This document shows, piece after piece, positions 32,809-40,433 of a DNA stretch of 51,074 nucleotides. Where the stretch lies: assembly GCA_035711385.1 (NCBI GenBank), contig DASTCG010000077.1, positions 1 through 51,074 on the forward strand. The letters run 5' to 3'. The position numbers and the translations under genes were made by a program. The notes under the pieces are model-generated. The model saw nothing but the letters and a program-made list of their open reading frames with translations. It made no database searches and was not told the origin of the DNA. Position 1 is the stretch's first letter. Every line of letters begins with the position of its first letter. This DNA comes from JACDAN01 sp035711385. GTDB taxonomy: Bacteria; Actinomycetota; Thermoleophilia; Gaiellales; Gaiellaceae.

Positions 32809-34167
32809 GTGGCCGCTCCGGTCGCGAAGGACGACGAGCTCGAGCTCGACGTCGAGTCGCTCGCCTACGGCGGGAACGGCGTCGCGCGCCTGAACGGCTT
32901 CGTCGTCTTCGTGCGGCGCGGCCTGCCCGGTGACCGGGTGCGCGCGCGGGTGACGAAGGTGCAGCGGAGGCACGCCGAGGCGCTCGCGGTCGAGGTGCTC
33001 CAGCCGAGTCCGCGGCGCGTCGAGGCGCCGTGCGACCACTACCCGGCCTGCGGCGGCTGTCGCTTCCAGGATCTCGCGTACGAGGCGCAGATCGAGGCCA
33101 AGCAGGAGCAGGTGCGCGACGCGCTGGTGCGGATCGGGGGGCTGCCGGAGCCGCCGCTGGAGCCGATCCTCCCGGCCGCCTCGGTCTTCCACTACCGCAA
33201 CAAGCTGGAGTACTCGTTCGCCCCGGGGCCGTCCGGGCCCGTGCTCGGGTTCCACAGGGCCGGGCGCTGGGACGAGGTGATCGACGTCCTCGAGTGCTGG
33301 CTGACGACGGAGCTCGGAAATCGCGTCCGCGAGGCCGTCCGGGCGTGGGCGCGCGAGAGCGGGCTGCCGGCGTACGACCAGGCCGAGGGGAGCGGGTTCC
33401 TCCGGCACCTCATCGTCCGCGAGGGGCGGAACAGCGGACAGCTGCTCGTCCAGCTCGTGACCGCGCCGGGCCAGCTCGACGCCGAGCGCTTCGTGGCGGC
33501 GCTCAGGCGGTTCCCCGAGGTCCGGTCGATCCACCACGCGGTCAACGACCGGCCGGCGGAGGTGACGAACCTGCCGACGACGCTCCTCTGGGGCGACGAG
33601 GCGATCGAGGAGGAGCTGCTGGGCCTGCGCTTCCGGGTGCGTCCGAATGCGTTCCTCCAGACGAACACCGAGATGTCCGAGCGGCTGTACGAGCTCGCGA
33701 TCGATGCGGCCGGCCTGACCGGGGAGCAGACCGTCTGGGATCTCTACTGCGGCATCGGGACGATCGGCCTCTCGATGGCGAGGCAGGCGCTGACGGTCTG
33801 GGGGGTCGACATCTCCGAGGAGTCGATCGCCTGCGCGCTCGAGAACGCGGATCTGAACGGGATCGCGAACGCCGCGTTCTTCGCCGGCGAGGTCGGTCAG
33901 GCGATCGAGGAGCTCCGTGACCGTTCCGGCGACCCGGACGTCGTCGTCGTCGACCCGCCACGGGCGGGGCTCTCGGGGAAGGCGGTGCGCCGCCTCGGCC
34001 GGATCGGCGCGCCGCGGATCGTCTACGTCTCGTGCAACCCGACGACGCTCGCCGGGAACGTGAAGCAGCTCCGGGACGACTGGGGCTACGAGCTGAGGCG
34101 CGCGCGGCCGGTGGACATGTTCCCGCACACGCCCCACGTGGAGTGCGTCGCGCTGCTGGAGCGTTAG
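32809..34167 (+). CDS. RlmD/RumA-type 23S rRNA (uracil-C5) methyltransferase
   Basis: 452 residues. Residues 10-60 are a TRAM RNA-binding domain (LDVESLAYGGNGVARLNGFVVFV). An iron-sulfur motif follows (CDHYPACGGC, near 75). The class I SAM fold has DLYCGIGTIGLSMA near residue 310; the motif VVVDPPRAGL and the catalytic Cys in VSCNPTTLAGNV are intact, and the C-terminal VDMFPHTPHVECVALL is the family end. It methylates C5 of a uridine in 23S rRNA (or a tRNA relative); the exact position cannot be told. Leaderless start GTG 32809. Overlaps the converging secreted gene by 4 nt. Confidence 0.92.
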   Translation: MAAPVAKDDELELDVESLAYGGNGVARLNGFVVFVRRGLPGDRVRARVTKVQRRHAEALAVEVLQPSPRRVEAPCDHYPACGGCRFQDLAYEAQIEAKQEQVRDALVRIGGLPEPPLEPILPAASVFHYRNKLEYSFAPGPSGPVLGFHRAGRWDEVIDVLECWLTTELGNRVREAVRAWARESGLPAYDQAEGSGFLRHLIVREGRNSGQLLVQLVTAPGQLDAERFVAALRRFPEVRSIHHAVNDRPAEVTNLPTTLLWGDEAIEEELLGLRFRVRPNAFLQTNTEMSERLYELAIDAAGLTGEQTVWDLYCGIGTIGLSMARQALTVWGVDISEESIACALENADLNGIANAAFFAGEVGQAIEELRDRSGDPDVVVVDPPRAGLSGKAVRRLGRIGAPRIVYVSCNPTTLAGNVKQLRDDWGYELRRARPVDMFPHTPHVECVALLER

Positions 34168-35141
34168 CGCCAGCCGCGGTACTTGAACGTCGCCGACTGA
34201 CCGGCCCGGATCACCCTCGCGCGCTCGCTGCGCTTACGGAGGCCACCCACCTGGTAGTGGATCCCGCTGAGGCACGCGACGGTCGGACGCCGCGGACAGA
34301 GCCGCCGGATCTGGGCGTAGAGGCCGGTGCCCCGGGTCCGCACGGCGACGGCAGTGCCACGGCGGACGCGGACGCGACTGACCCCGCTGCGGTGACTCAC
34401 GGAGACGTCCGCGGGCGCCGTCGAGAAGACGATCACGGCGGCCGTCGACGTCTGGACGACCTTGCTCCCGAAATAGGCCCCTGTCCTGTAGGAGATGTCC
34501 GCCTTGGTTCCCGTCCCGCCCAGCCAGAAGACCGGAACGCGCATCAGCTGCGTGTCGTAGCCCCAGGCCACGTACTCCCGTCCCGAGACGAGCCGGATCT
34601 CGCTCCCGTCGTCGCCGCGCAAGACGGCGAGCCCGACGCCTCCGCCGTTGCAGTCCACCGGCGCGCCCGGGAGCCAGTGGGACTCGATCGGAATCGTGAG
34701 CCGAACGGCACGCAGGCGGCAGGGGCCGATCGCCTCGAACGTGAGAACGTTCGACACGTTGAAGTGGTCGTAGTTCTCTCCGCCCAGGCGCCGGGCCACG
34801 ACCTCGTACCTCCCGGCCGTCTCGAGATACAGGTCGAGGACCCCGCCGCCTCGGTCGTCGTACGCTGCGGCGGAGAGGCCCGAGCAGCGGGGTCCGCGCG
34901 GCGCGGCGAGCGTGGACCGGTCGAGGTGACCGTTGACGCAGACGGCGAGCGAGACGCGGCGCGAGCGATCCGGGTCGTCGGGCGTCACCCGTAGCCGCGC
35001 CCACGTGCCGCGCACGGCGGAGAGCTGATAGTGCGTCTTGTCCGACGCGAGATGCAGCGGCTGGTCGCTCGCGGCCGACGAGACCACGATCGCCGCCGCC
35101 CCGGCGAGCACCCCCAACCCGACGATCGCCGCCAGCCGCAT
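34164..35141 (-). CDS. Secreted protein of unknown function
   Basis: 325 residues. An N-terminal signal segment (MRLAAIVGLGVLAGAAAIVV) is followed by mostly beta-type sequence without membrane helices. Blocks of note are YDDRGGGVLDLYLETAGRYEV, SHWLPGAPVDCNGGGVGLAVL and REYVAWGYDTQLMRVPVFWLGG, with at least five Cys that could form disulfides outside the cell. The protein N-terminal half looks like a folded domain with a carbohydrate-like beta layout, but I recognise no family. ATG 35141 lies 6 nt after a TAGCGT -10 box, so it is probably leaderless. It converges with the rRNA methyltransferase gene. Confidence 0.75.
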   Translation of the reverse strand: MRLAAIVGLGVLAGAAAIVVSSAASDQPLHLASDKTHYQLSAVRGTWARLRVTPDDPDRSRRVSLAVCVNGHLDRSTLAAPRGPRCSGLSAAAYDDRGGGVLDLYLETAGRYEVVARRLGGENYDHFNVSNVLTFEAIGPCRLRAVRLTIPIESHWLPGAPVDCNGGGVGLAVLRGDDGSEIRLVSGREYVAWGYDTQLMRVPVFWLGGTGTKADISYRTGAYFGSKVVQTSTAAVIVFSTAPADVSVSHRSGVSRVRVRRGTAVAVRTRGTGLYAQIRRLCPRRPTVACLSGIHYQVGGLRKRSERARVIRAGQSATFKYRGWR

Positions 35142-35147
35142 GGCTCG

Positions 35148-35153
35148 ACGCTA
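35148..35153 (-). promoter_or_regulatory. -10 box of the secreted-protein gene (leaderless)
   Basis: TAGCGT on the - strand, 6 nt before ATG 35141. Confidence 0.45.
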
Positions 35154-35184
35154 CGCCGCGGACCGGCGTGTCGCAACCCGGCGG

Positions 35185-35952
35185 CTAAGACCCGGGCTGC
35201 GCCGCGGCCGCCTCCCGACGGTGCCGCCACGTGCGGAACTCGCCCCAGAGCAGGTCCGCGTTCGGGATCAGGAACCCGAACGCCAGCCCCGGAAGCGCGG
35301 GCAGGCCGACCGACTCCCAGACGACCCCGATCAGGAGCGTGAGTCCAAGCGAGAGCGTCATCGCGACGAACGTCCAGCCGACCCGGAGCCGCCACCGCGC
35401 CGCCGCGGCGAGGAACAGCGCGAAGAAGAGCAGGTCGGGCGGCCCGAGGAGCGCCGCGCTCGGCTCGCCGGGATGCGGGAACGCGAACGCGACGCGGTCG
35501 AAGAAGCTCGGCTCCTTCTCGACGATGTGCCCGGTCGGACCGCGCCAGACCGAGATCGCGTCGATCCAGGGAATGATCAGCGCGACGAGCGCGACCCAGA
35601 GGACGCTCTCGAAGTACCCGAGGAACCAGAACCCGATCGTCGTCATCAGCGCGAGCTTCGAGAAGCTCGAGAGGGCGTCGAGGTCCGCCGCCTCGAGCAG
35701 CACCGTCAGCACGAGCAGCGCGAGGGCGAGCAGCAGGAGGCCGTGCGCGTCACGGTACGGCAGGACGAGGTAGACGAGCCCGAAGATGGCGGGGATCAGG
35801 CAGAGCGCGAGGAACGCGACGTCCCACCACTTCGAGAGGTCGACGAGCCGGTCGTGCGTCGCGTAGTAGGCGCCGAGCGCGACGGCCACGACCACGAAGG
35901 CCGCGACTCTCGGGGTCGCGACCCGGCTCAGTACGGCGGCAGCTCTGCCCAC
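35185..35952 (-). CDS. Presenilin/signal-peptide-peptidase-like intramembrane aspartyl protease homologue
   Basis: 255 residues, with about eight or nine hydrophobic helices and no signal peptide. Three presenilin-type elements occur in the right order: Asp131 in IIPWIDAISVWRGPTGHIV, Asp173 in ALLGPPDLLFFALFLAA, and PALP at 218-221 (SVGLPALPGLAFGF). The first block resembles the archaeal presenilin motif YDAISVY. The second is GPPD instead of the usual GxGD. These aspartates are catalytic in family A22. GTG 35952 overlaps the UDG gene end by 25 nt. Substrates are unknown; a rhomboid protease is also encoded in this window. Function is inferred from motifs only. Confidence 0.7.
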   Translation of the reverse strand: MGRAAAVLSRVATPRVAAFVVVAVALGAYYATHDRLVDLSKWWDVAFLALCLIPAIFGLVYLVLPYRDAHGLLLLALALLVLTVLLEAADLDALSSFSKLALMTTIGFWFLGYFESVLWVALVALIIPWIDAISVWRGPTGHIVEKEPSFFDRVAFAFPHPGEPSAALLGPPDLLFFALFLAAAARWRLRVGWTFVAMTLSLGLTLLIGVVWESVGLPALPGLAFGFLIPNADLLWGEFRTWRHRREAAAAQPGS

Positions 35953-36506
35953 CAGGGGCCGAGCGTCTTCAGCGCTCGCCAGAAGCGTGTCTTCGCCGCC
36001 TGCTCGTCGAGGCAGGCGTCGATGTCCGGGACGTACAGCGCCTCCACGGTCGGCGTCCACTGCTGCAGCTCGCCGGGCTTCGCCTCCAGCTCGGCCGCCA
36101 GCGGGAACCCGAGCTCGTTGAGGAACGCGAGCGCGTCCTCGCCCATCGCCACCACGAGCTTCGGCTGGACGATGTGGAGCTCGCGCAGCAGCCACTCCGC
36201 CGCCTGCCCCTCGTCTCCGCCGTCGAACTTGAAGCAGTTCGTGCCGTAGACGGCGAGCGGGTCGACGTGGAGCCGCTGGAGCGATTTCACGAGCGCCTGC
36301 CCCGCCCGGCCGTAGAACGCGACCCCCTCCTGGATCTCCGAGTGCTGCGGCCGGAACTTCAGGAGGAAGATGTCGGCCAGCGGATGGCCGGAGCCGATCG
36401 CCGGCACCCGGCCCTCGCCTGCCCGGCGGATCTCGTCACCGAGCTCGTTCGTCTCGGTGATCGCCTTCTGCAGATAACGCTCGTGGATCTCGTCGGTCAC
36501 AGGCAC
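35928..36506 (-). CDS. Uracil-DNA glycosylase superfamily protein
   Basis: 192 residues. The UDG fold motifs are GSGHPLADIFLLKFRPQ (residues 38-54, equivalent of the family's GEAPG-type loop), FYGRAGQALVKSLQRL, and VYGTNCFKFDGGDEG. The iron-sulfur Cys cluster of family 4 enzymes is absent, and the water-activating loop differs, so activity is uncertain. It may remove uracil or another base from DNA. GTG 36506 has GGAG 8 nt before; GTG 36500 is an alternative. It lies 12 nt after the GT-PHP gene on the same strand and overlaps the SPP-like gene, so the three may share a transcript. Confidence 0.75.
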   Translation of the reverse strand: MPVTDEIHERYLQKAITETNELGDEIRRAGEGRVPAIGSGHPLADIFLLKFRPQHSEIQEGVAFYGRAGQALVKSLQRLHVDPLAVYGTNCFKFDGGDEGQAAEWLLRELHIVQPKLVVAMGEDALAFLNELGFPLAAELEAKPGELQQWTPTVEALYVPDIDACLDEQAAKTRFWRALKTLGPWWAELPPY

Positions 36507-36518
36507 GGCGGGCTCCGA

Positions 36519-38261
36519 TCAGGTTCGTCCCTCCATGACCCTTTCCTTGACCTGGGCGGTCCACTTGAGGGCCTGGAGGTAGGCGAGCGAGCGCGGACGG
36601 CGGAGCACTTCGGCCGTCCTGAGGCTGACGAGGAACTCCTCCTTGTCGCGGAACGCGCGCATCCGGAGCCCGCCCGTGCCGATTCCCTGGAGGACGTGCG
36701 CGTCGGAGCCCGCGCCCATCGTGAGGTTGTACTTGCGGGCGAACCGGAGCGCCTCGTCGTTGTAGACCTCGAACAGGAGGCGAGCGTTGTAGACCTCGAA
36801 GACGTCGATGTCCTGCAGGTGCCTGTGGATCGTCTGTGCATCAGGGATCGCGTGCATGCGGTCGAAGGGATGGGGGAGATAGACGACGCCCTCCTGGTCC
36901 TTGATCGCTGCGATCGTGTCGGCGAACGACATGCCGCGGGGGATCTCTCGCTCGAGGAAGAGCCCGATCACCTCGCCCTGTCCGTCCGTCTTCACCTCCT
37001 CGCCCGGGATCACGACGAGCCCGGTGCCGCGTGCCGCCTTCGAGACGGCCGCCGCGGCCCCGAAGACATTGTGGTCGGTGACCGCGATCGCGCCGAGACC
37101 CTCCGCGACCGCGTGCTGCGCCAGCTCGGCAGGCTCGACCTGGCAGTCGTGCGAGGAGGAGGTGTGCAGGTGGAGGTCACACGTGATCCACTCGCGGTCG
37201 GCGAGCGGGTCCGCCGCCCGGGGCATGCGCCGCCGCCGGGCGAGCGAGCGGTAGAGCCCGTCCAGCTCGCGGCCGAGCTCGGCGAAGCTCGCGCCCTCGG
37301 CGTCCCGCCGGCTCTCTGCGGCTGCGGCGCCTCGCAGCTCCGGGCTCTCGGCAAGCCTCGCCACCGCTGCCGCGGCGAGCGCGGGCTGCTCGAGGACGCC
37401 GGACGGCGCCGCGATCGCCGCGCCTGCGGCCCGCGCCTCGAGCGCCACCCGCCGGAGGCCGGCGAGGGCGGGCACGAAGATCGGGGCCTGGTTGAGGATC
37501 GGCGCCCGCGCTTCGCCCGAGCGCGCCGTCCGCAGGTAGACGCGGCCGCGGAGCCATGAGGGGATCGCGGGACGCCCGGCAAGCCGCTTCGTCCGCAGCA
37601 GCGTCAGCTCCCACCCGGGCAGCTCCTTCATGATCGAGAAGACCGCCCTCGTCAGGAGCCGCTCGCCGGGACGCCATTCGCAGACGATCAGATCGCGCTT
37701 CTCGACCGGGTGGAAGAGCTCCGTGTCGATTCCGAGCGGCACGACGCGGTAGTCGCCGGGGAAACGCGCCGCAGCGGCCGCAGCCGTCTCCGGCGACACG
37801 GCGAGCAGCGCGTCGATCCGGGAGAGCAGGCGCGCCCGCTGCGTCTTGCCGGGCGGGTAGGCGAGCCGCTCCGGCGAGAAGAACGTCGCGACCGAGAGCG
37901 CACGGCTGTCCCGCAGGGCCACGTACGAGAGGCTCGGCAGCGCGGGCTCGAACCCGTGGACGACGTCGTAGTCGCCGCGCGAGAGCGCGAGCGCGAGGTT
38001 CGCCCGGACGCCGACCGGGAGGCCGATCCGGCTCCGCCGCGAGATCGGGACCGCCGGGCCGACGGCGATCACGTCGCCGCCGGCGCCGTCCTCGAGCGCG
38101 CGCCGGCCGGCGAGGAGGTCCGAGGTCCTTCCGGAAGGCGCCAGCACCGTCACCTCGTGGCCGAGCCGGCGGAGCTCCGCCGCCGCGCCGGCGACGTGCT
38201 CGTTCACGTCGTGAGGTTGCGACCACGAGAAGGGCGTGACGAAGCAGATCCGGAGACCCAC
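36519..38261 (-). CDS. Glycosyltransferase (GT4, PimA-like) fused to a PHP phosphoesterase domain
   Basis: 580 residues. Residues 1-345 are a GT-B glycosyltransferase of the GT4 type, starting MGLRICFVTPFSWSQPHDVN, with SVATFFSPERLAYPP and VVPLGIDTELFHP. The C-terminal part (357-560) is a PHP domain with metal ligands HLHTSSSHD (364-372), TDHN (395-398), HPFDRMH and GSDAH. In the donor-binding region the usual first Glu of the E-x7-E motif is missing (ALAGLRRVALEARAAG). It lies next to inositol-lipid genes, which suggests sugar transfer to phosphatidylinositol or its trimming, as PimA does in mycobacteria; this is inference. The GTG 38261 start is 9 nt after a TACACT box. Confidence 0.82.
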   Translation of the reverse strand: MGLRICFVTPFSWSQPHDVNEHVAGAAAELRRLGHEVTVLAPSGRTSDLLAGRRALEDGAGGDVIAVGPAVPISRRSRIGLPVGVRANLALALSRGDYDVVHGFEPALPSLSYVALRDSRALSVATFFSPERLAYPPGKTQRARLLSRIDALLAVSPETAAAAAARFPGDYRVVPLGIDTELFHPVEKRDLIVCEWRPGERLLTRAVFSIMKELPGWELTLLRTKRLAGRPAIPSWLRGRVYLRTARSGEARAPILNQAPIFVPALAGLRRVALEARAAGAAIAAPSGVLEQPALAAAAVARLAESPELRGAAAAESRRDAEGASFAELGRELDGLYRSLARRRRMPRAADPLADREWITCDLHLHTSSSHDCQVEPAELAQHAVAEGLGAIAVTDHNVFGAAAAVSKAARGTGLVVIPGEEVKTDGQGEVIGLFLEREIPRGMSFADTIAAIKDQEGVVYLPHPFDRMHAIPDAQTIHRHLQDIDVFEVYNARLLFEVYNDEALRFARKYNLTMGAGSDAHVLQGIGTGGLRMRAFRDKEEFLVSLRTAEVLRRPRSLAYLQALKWTAQVKERVMEGRT

Positions 38262-38270
38262 GGTCGTCCG

Positions 38271-38276
38271 AGTGTA
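38271..38276 (-). promoter_or_regulatory. Candidate -10 box of the GT-PHP gene
   Basis: TACACT on the - strand, 9 nt before GTG 38261, giving a leader of about 2-3 nt. It follows the hairpin after ino1, so the GT-PHP gene may be transcribed separately. Confidence 0.4.
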
Positions 38277-38279
38277 GTT

Positions 38280-38310
38280 CGGGCGGAGCGGCAGGCCACC
38301 GCTCCGCCCG
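38280..38310 (-). terminator. Hairpin downstream of ino1
   Basis: CGGGCGGAGCGG (38280-38291) and CCGCTCCGCCCG (38299-38310) form a perfect 12-bp stem with a 7-nt loop, 9 nt after the ino1 stop. No T-run is present. Confidence 0.6.
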
Positions 38311-38319
38311 GGTGACGGG

Positions 38320-39783
38320 CTACGCGGTCGCCTTGGCGCGCGTGGTCTTGCGCGCGTGCTGCTTGATGAACGCCTCGACGCCGTCGCGGGCGTCGTCGTC
38401 GTCGATCTGCTTGGGCGGGGACTTCATCAGGTAGGCGCTCGGCGCCTCGAGCGCGCCGGCGATGCCGTTGTTCAGGGCCAGCTTCGCGAGCCGGACCGCG
38501 TCGATCACGATCCCGGCCGAGTTGGGCGAGTCCCAGACCTCGAGCTTGAGCTCGACGTTGAGCGGGACGTCGCCGAAGCTCGAGCCCTCCATCCGGATGT
38601 AGGCCCACTTGCGATCGGTGAGCCAGGGGACGTAGTCCGACGGCCCGACGTGGACGTTCTTCTCGCCCAGGTCGTAGTCGAGGACCGAGGTGACCGCGTT
38701 CGTCTTGGAGATCTTCTTGGACTCGAGGCGCTCGCGCTCGAGCATGTTGAGGAAGTCCGAGTTGCCGCCGACGTTCAGCTGCGCAGTCCGGTCGAGCCTG
38801 ACGCCGCGGTCCCGGAAGATCTGCGTCAGCGCGCGGTGCGTGATCGTCGCGCCGACCTGGGACTTGATGTCGTCGCCGATGATCGGGAGGCCGTGGTCCT
38901 CGAACCGCTTGCGGAAGTAGCCGCCCTTGGCGATGAAGACGGGGATGCAGTTCACCATCGCGCAGCCGGCCTTGAGGATCTGCTCCGCGTACCACTTCGT
39001 CGCCTCCTCCGACCCGACGGGGAGGTAGTTGACGACGACGTCGGTGCCGGTCTCCTGGAGGATCCGGACGACGTCGGCCGTGTCGCCGGGCGCCTTCTCG
39101 ACGACCTCCGAGAGGTACTTGCCGATCCCGTCGTGGGTCATCCCCCGCGCGACGGTGACGCCCGTCTTCGGCACGTCCGCGAACTTGTACGTGTCGTTCG
39201 GATGCGCCCAGATCGCCTCGGCGAGATCCTTGCCGACCTTGTCCGTCGTGACGTCGAACGCGGCCGTGAACTCGATGTCTCGGATGTGGTAGCCCCCGAG
39301 ATCGACGTGCATGAGGCCGGGGACGGACTCGTCCGCCGGCGCGTCCTTGTAGTACTCGACGCCCTGGACGAGCGAGTTGGCGCAGTTGCCCACGCCGATG
39401 ATCGCCACGCGCACCGTGTCCTCGCTGCGCGGGACCTTGCCGTTCGTCGTTGCCATTGGTCGCGTGCTCCTCCCTCCGGCCGAAGCGAAAAGTCCCTCGG
39501 CCAGGATCTCGTTGATGAAGTCGTTCGTGTTCCGGCCGCGATCCGCCGCGCGCTGCCGGAGCAGGTCCCTGAGCTCCCCGGGCATGCGGAGGAGGACGTC
39601 GCCCGCCTCCTTCGGCGGCGCCCCCTTGCGCCTGCTGGGCTCGAAGGGGACGGCGAAGCGCGACGCGAGGATCCCGACGGCGACGTCGTTCAGGTTGCTG
39701 CCTCGCTCGGCGACTTCACGCGCCAGCCGGCGCTTCAGCTCGTCCGGCATCCGGACGAGTACGTCCTTCCTGCTAGCACTCAA
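38320..39783 (-). CDS. ino1: Tandem ribbon-helix-helix domains in frame with inositol-1-phosphate synthase
   Basis: One uninterrupted frame of 487 codons. Residues 1-45 (VLVRMPDELKRRLAREVAERG...NLNDVAVGIL) and 62-100 (DVLLRMPGELRDLLRQRAADRG...NTNDFINEIL) are two ribbon-helix-helix units of the CopG/Arc type. From Met110 (39456) the chain is a complete actinobacterial Ino1 of 378 residues: NAD motif VAIIGVGNCANSLVQG, VNYLPVGSE, and NVGGNSDFLN. Ino1 makes myo-inositol-1-phosphate from glucose-6-phosphate. A good GGAGGGAGGAG site 10 nt before Met110 allows internal starting, so full fusion, enzyme alone, or both may be made. TTG 39783 is the likely first start. Two 8-bp palindromes lie over it. 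Confidence 0.85.
   Translation of the reverse strand: MSASRKDVLVRMPDELKRRLAREVAERGSNLNDVAVGILASRFAVPFEPSRRKGAPPKEAGDVLLRMPGELRDLLRQRAADRGRNTNDFINEILAEGLFASAGGRSTRPMATTNGKVPRSEDTVRVAIIGVGNCANSLVQGVEYYKDAPADESVPGLMHVDLGGYHIRDIEFTAAFDVTTDKVGKDLAEAIWAHPNDTYKFADVPKTGVTVARGMTHDGIGKYLSEVVEKAPGDTADVVRILQETGTDVVVNYLPVGSEEATKWYAEQILKAGCAMVNCIPVFIAKGGYFRKRFEDHGLPIIGDDIKSQVGATITHRALTQIFRDRGVRLDRTAQLNVGGNSDFLNMLERERLESKKISKTNAVTSVLDYDLGEKNVHVGPSDYVPWLTDRKWAYIRMEGSSFGDVPLNVELKLEVWDSPNSAGIVIDAVRLAKLALNNGIAGALEAPSAYLMKSPPKQIDDDDARDGVEAFIKQHARKTTRAKATA
39454..39477 (-). promoter_or_regulatory. Internal ribosome site and ATG for Ino1 alone
   Basis: GGAGGGAGGAG (39477 to 39467 on the - strand) is 10 nt before ATG 39456, which starts the usual Ino1 N-terminus (MATTNGKVP). 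The same bases encode the linker between the RHH domains and the enzyme in the longer frame. Confidence 0.6.
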
Positions 39784-39797
39784 GTGCTAGCAGGATA
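39771..39797 (-). promoter_or_regulatory. Double-box operator and -10 of RHH-ino1
   Basis: Two copies of the palindromic octamer TGCTAGCA (39771-39778 and 39785-39792) are 6 bp apart; together they form a 22-bp inverted repeat. The -10 box TATCCT (39797 to 39792) touches the upstream box, and the TTG start (39783-39781) lies in the spacer. RHH repressors such as MetJ bind tandem 8-bp palindromes, so self-control by the encoded RHH module is likely. Confidence 0.6.
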
Positions 39798-39800
39798 GCG

Positions 39801-40433
39801 TCACTCGGCCTTCAGCGACCGGCGAACGTGAAGGATCCGCTGGACGACCGTGATCCAGGCCGTGACCGTCAGCAGGTACACGGCCCAGGAGAGCAGGCCC
39901 CACGGGGCGAGGAAGAGGCCGGAGACGATGACGACGACGCGCTCCGCACGGCTTCCGATCCCCACGTCGCCTTTCAGCCCCAGTGCCTCGGCGCGTGCCC
40001 GCGTGTAGCTGACGAGGAACGAGCCCGTCATGGCGAGGAACGCCGCCGCGAGCGCGATCTCGTTCCCCTCCCGCGAGAAGACGAGACCGATCGCGAGCAG
40101 CATCAGCGCCTCGCCGACCCGGTCGGTCGTCGAGTCGAGGAAGGCGCCGAACGGCGTCCCGCGTCCGCTCTGACGCGCGAGCGCGCCGTCGAGGACGTCC
40201 ATGAGCGACCCGGCCCAGAAGAGGATCGCCCCGGTCCAGAACCAGAGGATCTCGTTTCGGTACTCGAAGTAGACGGCGACCGCGGCGAGCCCGCAGGTCG
40301 TCAGCCCGAGGGCCGTCAGCGCGTCGGGCGTGACCCGGGTGCGCGCCAGCCCCCGCATCGAGCGCGAGGCCAGGCGCCTGACGCCCGCGGTGTACCCCTC
40401 CTTGACCCGGAGGAGGCCTGTCTCGCGGGTCAC
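39801..40433 (-). CDS. CDP-alcohol phosphatidyltransferase, probable phosphatidylinositol-phosphate synthase
   Basis: 210 residues with about six membrane helices. The catalytic signature is MDVLDGALARQSGRGTPFGAFLDSTTDR (D-x2-DG-x2-AR-x9-G-x3-D-x3-D, near residues 79-102). In actinobacteria the homologue joins CDP-diacylglycerol and myo-inositol-1-phosphate to phosphatidylinositol phosphate. The Ino1 gene that makes this inositol phosphate starts 17 nt downstream, which supports this role over a second PgsA. GTG 40433 shares one base with the stop of the PAP2-like gene (TAGTG). Later residues include YTRARAEALGLKGDVGIGSRAERV, as in PIP synthases. Confidence 0.85.
   Translation of the reverse strand: MTRETGLLRVKEGYTAGVRRLASRSMRGLARTRVTPDALTALGLTTCGLAAVAVYFEYRNEILWFWTGAILFWAGSLMDVLDGALARQSGRGTPFGAFLDSTTDRVGEALMLLAIGLVFSREGNEIALAAAFLAMTGSFLVSYTRARAEALGLKGDVGIGSRAERVVVIVSGLFLAPWGLLSWAVYLLTVTAWITVVQRILHVRRSLKAE

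Noticed and set aside
39771..39792. CIRCE-type (TAGCACTC...GAGTGCTA) heat-shock operator
   Set aside because: The half-sites match, but the 9-bp spacer of CIRCE is absent and the gene is ino1; two TGCTAGCA boxes for an RHH protein explain it better.
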